From Mactra quadrangularis (lineage: Eukaryota > Mollusca > Bivalvia > Venerida > Mactridae), in contig CM046293.1 in NCBI GenBank assembly GCA_025267735.1, positions 7,154,560 to 7,218,559 of the forward strand: a stretch of DNA of 64,000 nucleotides. Direction: 5' to 3'. The notes beneath the pieces are model-generated. The model did not search any database, was not told the DNA's origin, and was given only the letters and a program-made list of their open reading frames with translations. Positions 1 through 11,455 of this stretch are shown piece by piece (position 1 is the first letter of the stretch; the number at the start of each line of letters is the position of its first letter). Both the position numbers and the translations under genes were made by a program.

Positions 1-38
1 GATGCCGCCGCCGACGCCGCCGCCGGCACCGACACCGC
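1..38. repeat. GC-rich trinucleotide microsatellite
   Basis: A run of GCC and GAC/GCA triplets opens the window and stands out from the AT-rich sequence around it. It reads as an imperfect (GCC)n repeat. It could be the edge of a coding low-complexity tract, but no open frame continues past it, so I treat it as a simple repeat cut by the window edge. Confidence 0.7.
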
Positions 39-1335
39 AAGTAACACCTATATGTCTCCTGACTATGTCAGGCGACACAATTAAAAGATTTTTCTTCTAA
101 GAGACTATTTTAACAAGAGGTAGTTCATGTTTTCTCAGTAACTGGAAATAAAACCAGGTGAACTTGTATCTTTAAGTCGACACTGCAAGTTATTGTTGTC
201 CAAAAACCGATTTACCGCGAAATTAAAATTGCCACAAAAATACCAACAGCCATTAACATCTAGGTAGAGTATTTTACTTAAAGTTCTCGCAGACGATAAT
301 TTACCCGGCTTCTAAAGTACGTATCTTACAATTACATTTCCAATGTCAGGTCAAACCAACCTGTCAGACGATCACGTGCTAGTATTACATATTTATGAGC
401 TCAAGTAATTGTCCAAATGTCAAACTCGTTTGGTCGAGTCTTTTATCTCCAGTAACATAAGCGAAATGATCAATGGTTGTTAGCAATAAATGACAGTTCA
501 AAGTAAGCCTAGAACAGATAATTGTCCCACGTGATACAATCCCCAGGAACTGTCCAATCACGTTCTAAATAATGGACATTTTAAACAATTTTATCGAAAC
601 TTAACGGAAGAAAATCTATTTTATTTATTGCCATGCACTTAAACTTGTCATTTTGTTGTCTCGAATCATTTCATTGTTTTTTTGTGACTATTGATAAAGT
701 AGGACATATTTGACAGGTTTGTTTTCGCTGTGATTTGACAATACTGAATAATTTCTGCTAAAATATTGCAGGAGATAATATCGGGTTGTTAATGCACAGT
801 ACGCACAACTTAACGTTTCTGCTCTTTGAAGTCCATTAAGACGGTGAGTAATAAACAAAATTCATTGGATCTATGGTGCACTAAAATTGAGACACTTTTG
901 AACACTTCTATTTAAAGCCGACAATAAACAGAATATACTGTTAATGGAATGCCATAATAGAATCAAAGTATTGAAATACAGAAAGACTTTCGTGCACATT
1001 GAAACCTAACAAATCCATACTAATGATTACTCCTTACACATTAGATTCAAGTACGAATCGAGTAGGGCAAAAATGCGGGCGGAGTTTATTTTACCCTGTA
1101 TTAAGGCCAAATATTATTAAGATTTTATTTTCCTCGTCTTGCCATACAAAATCTTGAATACTGTTTTCCCCTGTACACTGCATACACATTCTGTAGATTT
1201 ATTAGTGTAGTTAAATATGAAAATTATGGTACAATACTGTAAAACAACTTAAGCTTCAAGTAATACAACGAATGACCGCAATATCATTACATTAAACAGC
1301 TACAGCTACAGACACTTATCATCATATTAATCATT
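39..1335. other. Left flank, no gene seen
   Basis: AT-rich sequence without an open frame of note, without tRNA-like boxes and without similarity that I can see to either tandem array. It appears to be single-copy flanking DNA outside array 1. Confidence 0.5.
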
Positions 1336-1529
1336 TTACCCTTCCATGAAAATTTGAAAATTAAGTAAATTTTCCTCCATCGATAAGATATGTGGGGAAG
1401 TTTCCGGCCTAGTGGAAAGGTAGGTGAGTACTGGTTACAGACAATGGTCCAGGTAAACTAGTTGAGGTGCGCTGGACGCCGTAAAATGACCTTTATTGTG
1501 TTGACACGGCATTAAACCCATTAAAAAAT
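1336..1529 (+). mobile_element. 5'-truncated tRNA-derived SINE
   Basis: This copy contains the body and 3' tail of the window's main SINE family but lacks the tRNA-like head. It starts at the block equivalent to 'acccttccatgaaaattt', runs through 'ggtaggtgagtactggtta' and ends in the tail hairpin (gccgt near 1480, acggc near 1507) followed by an A-rich stretch. It sits directly at the left edge of array-1 unit A, so it may mark the duplication boundary. Loss of the 5' part is usual for elements copied by LINE machinery. Confidence 0.88.
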
Positions 1530-1854
1530 GTAAGTCATTGGCTCTGTTTCTTGAGTATCATCGCAGTCGGATATATTCTAAACTTATCATTACGTATTAA
1601 AATATAGATTATATCATAAGATTATATAATGTCATTAAAGCAGAATGGTTTATATCTTAGAAAATATATGTGTATCGCATTACAAACTCTGATTTATGAC
1701 TACAGACCTATAGACAGTCTCTACTGACTAGATCAACTTGTCTATCATATTTATATAGACAATAACAAACCTTTGTCTGTCCTAAAATTAAAGCCGTTTT
1801 TTTACACAAGTACGTTAATGTCACTTGAACATTGCCATAAGATAGATAGCCATT

Positions 1855-2137
1855 TTAACTGGATTTAACGCCATTTCAACACAATTTTAGGTCATTATAC
1901 GGCGTCCAGCGCACCTAACCTAGCTTTCCTAGACCCTTTTCTATAACCAGTACTCACCTACCCTTCCACAAGGCCGGAAACTTCTCCATATAATCTAATC
2001 ATTTAAGGAAAATTGACATTATTGTCAAATTTTCATGGAAGGGTGTAACCTCCCCGGGTGGGATTCAAACCCGTACCCCCTCTGGACACAATATTCCAAA
2101 TCCCGGCGCGCTACCAACTGCGCTATCGACCCAGGTT
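1855..2137 (-). mobile_element. Full-length tRNA-derived SINE, private to unit A
   Basis: Minus-strand SINE with head, body and tail. Read on the plus strand it runs from tail (near 1861) through the body to the tRNA-like head, with a reverse B box (gggattcaaaccc, about 2060-2072) and a reverse A box (ccaactgcgcta, about 2115-2126). Imperfect target-site duplicates of about 13 bases flank it (agatagccatttta at 1844-1857, agatggctattta at 2138-2150). Units B and C have an uninterrupted empty site (agatatctattta near 13079 and 22812). The insertion therefore happened in unit A only, or was present in A before B and C took their start from another lineage. Confidence 0.93.
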
Positions 2138-3231
2138 AGATGGCTATTTAAATCAAGACAGAGACAGGTACTTTAACGGCCGTCACGGTTCCGAGACAAA
2201 ACGCTATGTATATAATGTGTATTTGACTTGCAACTGTGCCTTTCACCAATGGACATACAATCAAGGGTTATCAGGACTCCAGCTTAAATTATTAGTGAAG
2301 TTATTGCGTTGAGCGTGATTAGTTGTCTCAAAATTCCATTTCCAAGGTAATGTAACACTGTACGGTGAAGTCAAATTTTGTAAGACATTTACAGACGAAT
2401 CTTACATACTGAAAGTATTGCCGTCTGGTTTTAGATCACAGGGAGAAGTAGTCTTATTTTAATAAAAAACTTTTTTTACAATGTTCATTAAAACGTCAAT
2501 AAAACCACATGATATTAATGGGATATAAAAAACCCATTTAATACAATGTAACACTTAGACGATCATAAAAGTCAAGATGCACGAATTATATAAATAATAA
2601 CTGCTCCCACCATGACACGATCTAAAAATCGTTCCATTAAGAGCACAACCTTTAGGGTCTATGATCAATTAAGACATTTATCAATTAAATAATTGCAATG
2701 GATGTTGAATATCTGGAACATAGACAAATTAACAATCCCACATGTCTACATATAGACATTTATATACATTTATGTTCTGAAATGGTTCATTGTTTCTTTG
2801 TCGTTTAAAAAGATCTTTAATGTCTTTGTTAAAAATACACTCGATGTGTCTAGACGAAGCATTATATAATAAAACGTTATAGTTTTTAAATTACATAACT
2901 ACACTAATTATTTTTCTACATTTGTTTGTGCTTCGGGTTTTTTAATTCACTTACTTTTGCTTTGTGCATTATATTTTTAACCGATGCGCCATAAAATAAA
3001 CTTCCATGGGGGCCAATGTGGGAAATTATTTCAACAGTTTCACACATTTTTCACAAACAGATCTATCAAGCCTAAACAAAACAGTGTGTTCATCAAAATA
3101 AAATATACATGAAATATCCACATTCTGGGAAATCTTCTGAATTTTGAATCATTATCTCGGTCAACTATGAAAATCCTAACATTAAACAAACGACGCGGAA
3201 AATGCAACTAAACGTACATTAACACAAGAAT

Positions 3232-3645
3232 GTAAAGTTAGCTTTCACTGCAAATAATTAGAAAGTTATGAAATACAGTCTACAGAATCAGTAGGTGTCT
3301 GGTTGCCCGGGACAACAACTTTCTAGTTCGGGCAACCAAATATTTCTTTTGGACTAGCAAAAATCTACTAAGAAGTTATAGTGCTTGCTACTACAATGAT
3401 ATATTTGGACAACCAGTTTAATATCCTAATTTCGTAGACTGGTGAAATGTTATACCCTCCGAAATAATGCTTGTATGACCAACTTCTAGAATACAATCAC
3501 CATGTTTCGATTTGATCTTCATTAGGAGATAAAACTAGAAGCAACATCTTACTGCTACTTGCGATCTTAATGTTGACAGATTGAGCTTGTTATAGCTTTT
3601 GTCGGTCAGAAGCTATACATAGTTTATGTTTTGTATAATTGATAT
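3232..3645. other. Insertion block specific to unit A, unrecognised part
   Basis: Between about 3232 and 4015 unit A holds roughly 780 bases with no counterpart in B (breakpoint near 14355) or C. The right part is a LINE end. This left part has no open frame and no boxes that I recognise. It could be another mobile element into which the LINE inserted, or sequence lost from B and C. Confidence 0.55.
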
Positions 3646-3651
3646 ATTCTT

Positions 3652-3870
3652 ACCAGATTAACACATTCATACCTTCTCAAAAGAGAGGAAGCACCTAAAT
3701 GTATACCCTGTGACGAGCATTTCAATGTCAAACACGTTCTCCTTGACTGTCAGGATCTAAAAGACATCCGTGACAAACATTTTAAAGTTAACTCACTTAA
3801 AGAACTTTTTGAGTCTGTACCATCATATGCGATACTTAACCTTTTGAAGGAAATAAATGTATATAATTAG
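3652..3870 (+). pseudogene. C-terminal remnant of LINE ORF2-like polyprotein
   Basis: Seventy-two codons open from an in-frame TGA at 3640-3642 to a TAG at 3868-3870, with no ATG at the front. The peptide begins TRLTHSYLLKREEAPKC and continues with the spacing C-x2-C-x7-H-x4-C. This combination (a T-H-x-Y-L-L motif, then a Cys-Cys-His-Cys cluster near the end) is known from the C-terminal tail after the reverse transcriptase/RNase H region of Jockey-like non-LTR elements. Everything upstream, including the catalytic RT motifs and endonuclease, is missing, so this is a dead fragment. Within the 72 codons there is no stop or frameshift, so the copy is not very old. The family-level placement is from memory and could be refined by a protein search. 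Confidence 0.8.
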
Positions 3871-3926
3871 ATGTAGAGCTTTACATCATTAATATCGTTT
3901 GAATTAATCGTATCATTGATTGCATT

Positions 3927-3960
3927 CGGCGCGATATGACCTTTTTGTGTTGGTGCGCCG
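3927..3960 (+). promoter_or_regulatory. LINE 3'-terminal RNA hairpin
   Basis: A perfect 6-bp stem (CGGCGC at 3927-3932, GCGCCG at 3955-3960) encloses a 22-base loop containing 'atgacctttttgtgttg'. In stringent LINE families such a 3' stem-loop is what the reverse transcriptase recognises. The same loop core, with a different but still paired stem, is found at the 3' end of the SINEs here. Confidence 0.75.
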
Positions 3961-5675
3961 TAAAACCCAAACAAACAAACATCCACCTTGCAAACAACTT
4001 GTAAGGTCTATAATGTAATCTGATTTACCAGGCCGCTTTTACTGTCTAAAAATAAATCGTTCGAAAGCTGAAACATAGGAAAACAAATACTTGCACCATT
4101 CAAAGTCATTTTTATCGCTTCTGAAATGACCCCCTCTTGATTTCTAGACACCGTATGTAACATTTAATACTTTTTTCACAAGGAAATGATGCCGTTTATG
4201 CTAGCAACATTAGCGTAAATTGTTTAAATGATCCCATTACACTTTCAAATAACTGTTTAACCAAGTTTTATTCTCGGTCGTTATTGCACAAGTCATCCTT
4301 GGGGCGAGTAATTAGAAATTGATCATAGTTGAATTATTTGTTTTCTCAATGTACAAAAACTTTATCTCACAGCTTGTCTTTTTTACAAAAATTAACGCCG
4401 ACTCGATCTAAAACAATTAAAGAAAGAAGCCAAACGATAATGCGGTGAGCAAAATGTTACAGGCATAAATTGAATTTACGACCCTATCACGCGTAAACAG
4501 AATAATAATCTTTCAAATAAAAAGTCCAACAAGTATTTCAGCTAACAACATAATTGTAACGTCAGGGAAAGAATGAACATTACGAAACAAAAAATACGAC
4601 ATGGCTAAAAGCGCTGCTGTACTTTAAACACACTGAAACATTTTTTCTTCAGTAACAAAAGTGCATGGTGGTAATTTCCACAATTTCACAGCAAGACAAA
4701 ACATGAAGAGTGTTACAATTACAACATTCACTTAAGAAACAATGCAGTTGGAATAAAAAAGATCTATTGAGTTTGGAACCTAACAAATTGTTAATAGACC
4801 CTGAAACATATCAGGAACAAATGCTGTAAAAAAGCCAGATTTTCCACGCAGCCAAAAAGCAACGATTGTTTGTATGGAAGAACTAATGTAGGACAGGAAT
4901 AGATTCACATCGTTCAGATTGTCAAATCTCTACTTTAAAAAGTATAATAATGTTTCGTTGCTTCGTTGCTTTAGACCGGCTATCCGTCCAATTACAGATT
5001 GTGAATATTACCACCCCTAAACTATCTCACAAAACTCTGTTTAAAAGAAGAAATTACGAAATAACCATGCCATTAATAGTGTTCTGTCTAGATGAAAGCT
5101 ACGCATTTTTTTGTAGACAAAAATCATCTCGACATGACTCCTTGTCAGGAGATCCTGTACTATAGCGGTCAACATGATGTCTGTTTACGAAGTTGGTCAG
5201 ACTGACATTACAGACTTCACCTATTTGAAAAAAAACAACAGAGAAACCTTCCGACATTTGTCTTTGTAACGTTGATTTCTTGTCAGATCAGTTGTCTATT
5301 TTATCGTAAACCGTCTTACATTGTACATGTAACATAAGTTTAGTTCTATCTAAAATGTGACCATCATCGTAAAAATACTTTAATCTCATCTTCTTAAGAT
5401 TCGTCGAAAGTAATTTTATATCAAGGTTTCACGATGTAGTTTTTAAGTTTTATTACAATTAAATTGTCAGTTAAAGTAACTGTGAAGCCTTACTCGGTCA
5501 CCAAGACGTCTGGTGTTAGTCAAAATTGTGAAATGTCGATCAGTCGTACCATAGTCGAGAGTTTTGATTAGGTATGTTGTCTAGAAATTTAATCTTATAA
5601 CATCTCCTTGCAGCCAAACAACAACCTAAATAATGAGTACATACAGCCTTTAATATTGTGAAATCATAGAAATAA

Positions 5676-5960
5676 TCAGCATAGACTAAGCCCTTTGGAA
5701 AAATTGGAAAATTATCGAAATACCAATACGTGGTGAATCTTATACTAATTTATTTTACTTTAATGACGAAACAAGTTTTAACAACCTCTCGAGCCAACTT
5801 AATGGAACTCCAGTACTAAAAGCTAAAACGATATCAGCATAGACTTAGTTTTTTTGGAAGAATTGGAAAATTATCGTAACACCAACACTAATATATTTTA
5901 GTTTAATGTTGAAAAAAGTTTTAACAACGTCTCGAGTCAGTTTTATGGAACCCCAGTTCT
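5676..5960. repeat. Local tandem duplication of about 150 bp in unit A
   Basis: Two similar copies lie in tandem, roughly 5676-5820 and 5832-5960. Both contain 'tcagcatagact', 'ttggaaaattatcg' and 'gttttaacaac'. Units B (near 16030-16190) and C (near 25490-25650) have one copy, so the duplication arose within unit A. Confidence 0.8.
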
Positions 5961-6010
5961 AAGCTGAATAGATAAAGTTTCCAGCTGAAAAAACCAACCA
6001 GGTAGGTTTT

Positions 6011-6087
6011 GGCCGTGATTTAAACCAATGTGGAACTGGATATCCGATGATTTTTTAGTTAATGTCGCAACCACAAGACCGCGCATT
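6011..6087 (-). mobile_element. Decayed tRNA-derived SINE head, unit A
   Basis: On the minus strand the block reads like the head of a tRNA-derived element. It has an A-box-like stretch (clearer in unit B as tggcctagtggttgcc) and a degenerate B-box-like 'ggtttaaatca' about 50 bases later. All three units carry it at the same place, so it predates the array. It is too degenerate to be a functional tRNA gene. Confidence 0.5.
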
Positions 6088-7946
6088 CTGCATGCGTTTT
6101 ACGAGGTTTGACCCAATATCTAGAATGTATTCAATATTGTCACATGTTGTGCGTTTGTGAATGTCATAGGATGTATTGGATTGGTTACTCAAATGCAAAA
6201 CAAGGCAATAAATTTATTTACAATTAAATTAATTATCACAAACAGACAATTGATAAACCAAAGAACCTTTAATAAGCCATAAGAATTATCCATACGTGTT
6301 AACAACGTGAGGCAATTCACCTTAACAGAATTATAGATAACACGTCAAGTAATTAGTTCAGTTATTTTATTACCTAAGTGATATTTATTTAAGATGAGTT
6401 CAGACTATTGATGAGATATTTAATGTCACATTTCAATCTTGACAGCAGACTATACATCACACCTTATTATGATTAACACCAATTTAAGGAGACTGATTAC
6501 TTAGAATCGGGCCCGTAAAATCAAAGTATTACGACCGATCTCATCTGAAAATCATTTAATATTGTATAGTTTTATTATCAAGATATGTTTGATAATATGC
6601 GGCCGTGTCATATACGGTAAGGAATGTAAGTGCTGTTGCCTCATCAAATGTTATCTAAACCGCAAAAGTCTATGATAACGTTTTATTATCATTAAATGAC
6701 ACATATATACCAATAATAGCAGTGCATGAAATTACTCTACGACAATATAAGACAAACAGTCTTCCAAAGAAACGCACATCTTGTAATAAAGAGGCATCAA
6801 TTAAAATTAACCTGATTAGATAACGATGACAATTTGACTTAAGTACAATATACACAGACTCATCCCGTTGTATGTCAAAAGGCTTTCCAAGAGCATGTTT
6901 CATTTCGACGTCATTTATCGCATCCCAGAAAATGTTATCGTATTTGTTTTCGAGGTGTTATGATTCTCCGACGCTATGTCTCGTTGATCTCTAATGGTTA
7001 TTGATATATTTATCAGTAGCCAAACAGTTAAGGCTATACTATAAAGTGTACAAGTGCTAGAGAATGAGACTGAATTGATTTGAAGGGTTCCACAAAGCCG
7101 CCTTACACAATCAAATTTAATGAGGTGAAAATCACATGTGTTCAGGATTTATAAGTACTTGACACAACACGTCTCATAAATAATGCAGCAAGGTTCGAGC
7201 CACAGTATCTACTAGTTTAATGCGGCAGTTGCTTAAAGTAAACGATATTATCGCAGACTGGAGATCAACAATGTACTTTTCATAGAAGAATGATTTTACC
7301 CCTTTACAAACTTTTGAGCCTTGACATCTTCATTTACGGTTTACATGCATAAACTTTTTGTGGTGTTTTTAAACAGCACTCTTACGACCGCAGACTATCA
7401 TCATTTTGTAATAGTACGACTGATATTTAGTGCAAACCGATGTAACAATATGAAAACAAAACCTTCACATAGCAATTAATGCATAATTGAACACCTGAAT
7501 ACCTATTTCATTAGCAAATTAAATTTTACCAAGACCTAAACTCAAGGATAAAACATCTATTAACACGTCTTCCACTTGCATTCAAATATAACTCATTTTT
7601 TGTCGATTTCACAATGCATATTTCGTGACAATAGCCACGTCCCTGACTTTCAACGACATTTTTAATAATAAATCATATGTACCAATAATAAAACGTTATT
7701 TATTCATTTATTTCCTCAATTACCGAAGAGCATTTATAGCAACCCTTTATAACTGAAATATAGTATGTTGCAAATTGAATGTTGTCAGCGTATTCCATGG
7801 TGTCAAGAAGCTCAACATAAGATAACAATTGTCCACCAATGCTTTTATTGGTTATGGTCATGTGTTCAAGTGATAACATACGACAAAACGATGTTTGCTG
7901 ATTTTGTTCTTAAAATTTAATACATTGCATCTGTATGTGTTTGTAA

Positions 7947-8189
7947 TGAACTTAACACCATGTCAACACTATTACTGACATTTATTGACGACTAGCTTAT
8001 CTAGCGTAGCTTTCCTGGACCCTTATAACCAATACTCACTCACTTTCTTCTACAAGACGAACAACTTTTTTACCCAAATAAATGGAGAAAAATACACTAA
8101 CATTTTTACGGAGAGGTATTGCAATCAATACACATTTCGTCAAGCCTTATTCCAAATTTCGATACGCTGCCAATCGCGCTTCGGAACAA
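7947..8189 (-). mobile_element. Old full-length SINE, unit A
   Basis: Minus-strand, strongly diverged member of the main SINE family. The plus-strand reading goes from tail (taacaccatgtcaacac) through 'tttcctggaccc' and 'ccaatactcactcac' to a head whose reversed A box survives as ccaatcgcgctt. The B box is almost lost. Counterparts occupy the same position in units B and C, so this insertion is older than the duplications. Open frames across it (7985-8302) are translations of SINE, not genes. Confidence 0.8.
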
Positions 8190-9476
8190 GGGGGCTCGTT
8201 TTATCAAGCGTCATACGACTGATTTTAGTCGTAACTCCTTCTAAATTGTATTGGAAAATTATCGTAAGACTTTTGATAATAGCTGCAAGGGTGTGTATGT
8301 AATAAAACTTAAAATAATCGATATATAGAATGATACTTTACGCTTTTGTCACACTTGTCAAGTCATCAGTGAAGCCTACTTTGACAAAAACAATGATCAC
8401 GAACATGTCATTAATGAACCAACATTAATGCGGAACTGAATTGTAAAATATATATACAAGCATAAAAGTGTTAGCGTTTAAGTAAAAACATTGTTCTTAT
8501 CAAAACATAAACCAGACCTCAAATAATTGATAACTACCCATGATATTCTATCATATATAATAGTTCTTACGTAATATAAATTTGAGTAGGAGATGCAAAA
8601 TATAGACATTTAATGTCAAGTCCATCAATATTTAACAACAACATTGGACAAACAAAATTGTCTATGATTATCAACTAACCATGGAAGACTAAATACCTAC
8701 ATCAAATTTCTTAATTGCATGCATCGCATGTAAGACTAGGTGAATAATTATTGATTGTTATTTATAGCTTACTTAGAGAATTGAACTTTTGTCAGATAAA
8801 TACGTGATTTTTTATTTTTAAAAAAAAATTTATATGATTTTTTGCATGTTAGTACAAGTATTAAATAAGTAGGCAATAATTTTATTAAGTTTTGCAAATT
8901 ATTTGACGTTACTTCATATGTTGCCTTCTTTAAGTATAGATATAACTATAATTATGAAAAAAATATTATTATCAATCGCTCTCAGATTGAAAAACAATGT
9001 ATATGTTTAAATATCGTAAATATACCCATACAATGGCGTTGGGAACATACAATCTTTATATTTTATGGCTAAATGATCTATAGATTATATATATTATATA
9101 TAAGTCACAAACATTCGCTAAAAGCATCTACACTGTCACTATTGAGGTAGGATTTTAAACATAAAATATTAAACATTAATAGCTGTACATCAATTTTCAC
9201 TGATATTTATATTATCAAAACGTTCTTACTAATCGTACTTTAAAATGTTACAATACAATTTTTAAAGTTTTAGAAAGTTGACATAAAAGTTAAAATCAGT
9301 AAACAAGCTATGTCTGAGAAAATGTTTACTTACGACAAAAATGGCCACATATTTGCACTATATTCAATATTTTCAATTTACTATTAGGACAAAAAAAATA
9401 ATGAAATATAATGATTTTGATATTGAACTAATTTTAATGTAGGAACCCCTTTATTCTCAAATTGAACATTTGGGAC

Positions 9477-9803
9477 TTAAATATCATTAAACATCACATG
9501 GTTTTTAATGCTTTGTAATACTTCTTCACAAATGGTGCAAGCAAACATATTAGATACAACGACAGTACAAAAAAGCAAAGATGGAATTTTGTTAGATTTT
9601 TTTTTATAAAAAGGACACCTCAAAGGAATAACTAAAACAAAACAAATTGGAGTTTCCACCTTAGAACAGACAGTAGGACAATAAATGCTATTTAAGAGGT
9701 GTTTGTTATCTCCCCGGAGCCACTTCAAGGCTGCAAAAAGCAGATTAGTACATTCTCTTAATAGTGATTGATAGATGTACCAGTTTCCTGAAAGCATGGA
9801 CAT
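9477..9803 (-). other. Unrecognised Cys-rich open frame, unit A
   Basis: A 108-codon minus-strand frame that I do not recognise. It is notable because the same frame stays open in unit C (29212-29529, 105 codons), with shared stretches such as SGNWYIYQSL, FAALKWL, IYCPTVCSKVETPIC and FACTICEEVLQ. Cysteines occur in CxxxC and CxxC spacings. In unit B the same region is frameshifted by several indels, one of them 5 bases with others in the middle. Substitutions between A and C fall on coding and non-coding positions alike, so I do not call it a gene. It may be a fragment of a decayed element or exon. Confidence 0.25.
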
Positions 9804-10125
9804 TGAAGAAGAAAATGGTGCTCATAAATGGAACATAGTATGTCGTTATATAGAGTTTGTCTTATTGTATTACAATGTGATCAATCACTGATATCCATTC
9901 CTTGTAAGTGTTTAGCTTGAATACAAGAAGGGACTGACGTAAATAAAGCTGTGTAATGATATCATGTGATTTGTATATGACATTAACGTTTTTTGTAGAA
10001 CGAACGCCCACTGAAGTAAGTAACTAGTTCTAGAACAAGACTGTGCTTTGATTGTCTAAAGACATATTTAGATGACTTGCCGTTCAATATGCATGCCTTT
10101 AATGTAGATATCAAAGCGCCAATAG

Positions 10126-10341
10126 TGCTGTCCGGACAAGGATTTAGCAGGCAAAATTTGTTAGTGACATTAGAAAGAAGGCTTGCGGGGTTTAAAATTC
10201 ACAAACAAACTGCATAACGAATAGAATAGAATTATCTTTATTTTGAGTCGTTACATAAACATAATAAACAATATTAGTTCTAGTGAGCTTTTAAACCAAC
10301 TCTCGACAATATGTATCACGTAAGAATAATAATATATGATA
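10126..10341 (-). mobile_element. Insertion private to unit A, possible retroelement 3' end
   Basis: Units B and C run straight from the equivalent of 10125 to 10342, so about 215 bases are extra here. Near 10219-10240 lies 'aatagaatagaattatcttt'. On the minus strand this gives AATAAAG-like sequence followed by a short ATTCT-type repeat tail, the look of a non-LTR element 3' end. No coding remnant is visible, so the class is an inference. Confidence 0.45.
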
Positions 10342-10384
10342 GACATTAAATCAAAATTGTAAATATGTTATATTTGTTTCTTAG

Positions 10385-10590
10385 ACTTTGACGGTGTCGT
10401 ATCAGGGTTTCGAACAGAGTTAAAAAACAGAATTTCAGCAATGTGCACAGGTTCTTATGAACAAAACCGAACCAGCCTGATTAAAAATAATGCAAAGTCT
10501 GGTGCGGATTACTCGGACAATATCATTAAAATCACAGTCAGAAAGATAGAACACCATCAGCGTAATCATGTTTCTAAAAATAGAATTTGA
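10385..10590 (+). other. Exon-like open block, unit A
   Basis: After a pyrimidine-rich stretch ending in TTTCTTAG (10377-10384), an acceptor-like signal, a frame stays open for 67 codons to a TGA at 10588-10590. It contains FDGVVSGFRTEL and MCTGSYEQNRTS. The same frame is open in unit C (29895-30100); in unit B a 2-base insertion near 20268 breaks it. Most A-to-C differences change the amino acid, which is not the pattern of a protein under selection. I report it as a candidate relic exon, not as a gene. Confidence 0.25.
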
Positions 10591-11387
10591 ATAGCTATAT
10601 ATATATTTTAGCTATTATTAGACAATAATGGTCGCACAATTCACCATACACTCCTGTGAACCGGAAAATCGATTTAAGTTTTGACAAACGTTGCGTCTTC
10701 ATCAGGCTTTCACAATTTAAGTAAAACCATCCGACCAGTACTACCAGTACTTTGATTTGGCACTGACATTCATTTTTATGTAAGCTTACAAACAGTCAAA
10801 CCAAGCAAGACCATACAAGACCTCTGACATATATATTGGTTCGGTTATTACAAGATAAAGCTGTTTAATTCGTGTTCAGAAAACCAAGTTGGTGTATCCA
10901 AATTAGTTAACGTTCTCGAAAACTGTTAAACGCAAAACAATACATCAATTGTATTATAATTCAGCTTGAAAATTAAAAGGATGCATCTCAAAAAATAGAA
11001 TAGCAAACATCAATTATGAATTGCGCAATTACAGTCTCCAGAGAGAAGTAATGCAATATTTATAATTACTTTAAAAAAGCCCATATTTCCTAACCCTATC
11101 AATAGAAGAAGAGAAGTCTGAGAATTGTCTCATAAGAATTGAATTTCCAATGATAAGTTTAGAAAAAGAATCTAGATAACTAGGAAAGAAGCTACACAAC
11201 GTTTAAAATGTTAAAAAGTTAAAGTGTGGTTTGAAGTCTGCTTCCATATTCATGTTCAGACGACTTTACAATCTTGTACGACAGCCTATGATTATTGACA
11301 TCTCCTTCAGACAGGCGATTCCTTACAGCACCCAGAGTGGGAAAACTACCGGTTAATTTCTTGCATAAGAATATAAGCATTGACCTT

Positions 11388-11455
11388 TGTTGGGATCGAG
11401 CCCTGGACCTCTTGATCCCTAAGGGCGAGTTCTACATTTGGACCACTGCTGCTAC
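11388..11455 (-). mobile_element. tRNA-like head of an old SINE, unit A
   Basis: On the minus strand there is an A-box-like 'agcagcagtggtcc' and, 45 bases on, a canonical B box (gggctcgatccc). The repeat may extend to about 11320 on the 3' side. The head differs from that of the main SINE family, so it is a second tRNA-derived family or a tRNA pseudogene. It is present in all three array-1 units. Confidence 0.6.

Larger units (their letters stand above)
3646..3980 (+). mobile_element. LINE (non-LTR retrotransposon) 3' end, 5'-truncated
   Basis: The element comprises the last 72 codons of a retrotransposon reading frame (3652-3870), about 56 bases of untranslated sequence, a strong terminal hairpin (3927-3960) and an (AAAC)n-like tail ending near 3980. 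It has no reverse transcriptase core: the copy was truncated at insertion. It lies inside a block absent from units B and C, so its insertion is private to A. The 3' terminus is similar to the tails of the SINEs in this window, which makes this LINE family a candidate partner for SINE mobilisation. Confidence 0.82.

Noticed and set aside
2058..2312. 84-codon plus-strand frame
   Set aside because: It translates the reversed tRNA-like head of the SINE at 1855-2137 and the sequence next to it.
4950..5165. 71-codon frame, partly similar to one at 24821-25051
   Set aside because: The likeness reflects unit duplication. The start differs, unit B (near 15310) has indels that break the frame, and no domain is recognisable.
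7985..8302. 105-codon frame with relatives at 18315 and 27825
   Set aside because: It runs through an old SINE on the opposite strand and its tail. Lengths and starts differ among units.
9088..9110. AT palindrome (tatatatattatatata)
   Set aside because: Low-complexity AT sequence expected at this base composition.
11388..11455. Possible functional tRNA gene on the minus strand
   Set aside because: The arms do not pair well, it sits within a repeated unit at the same place three times, and unit C is strongly degraded.
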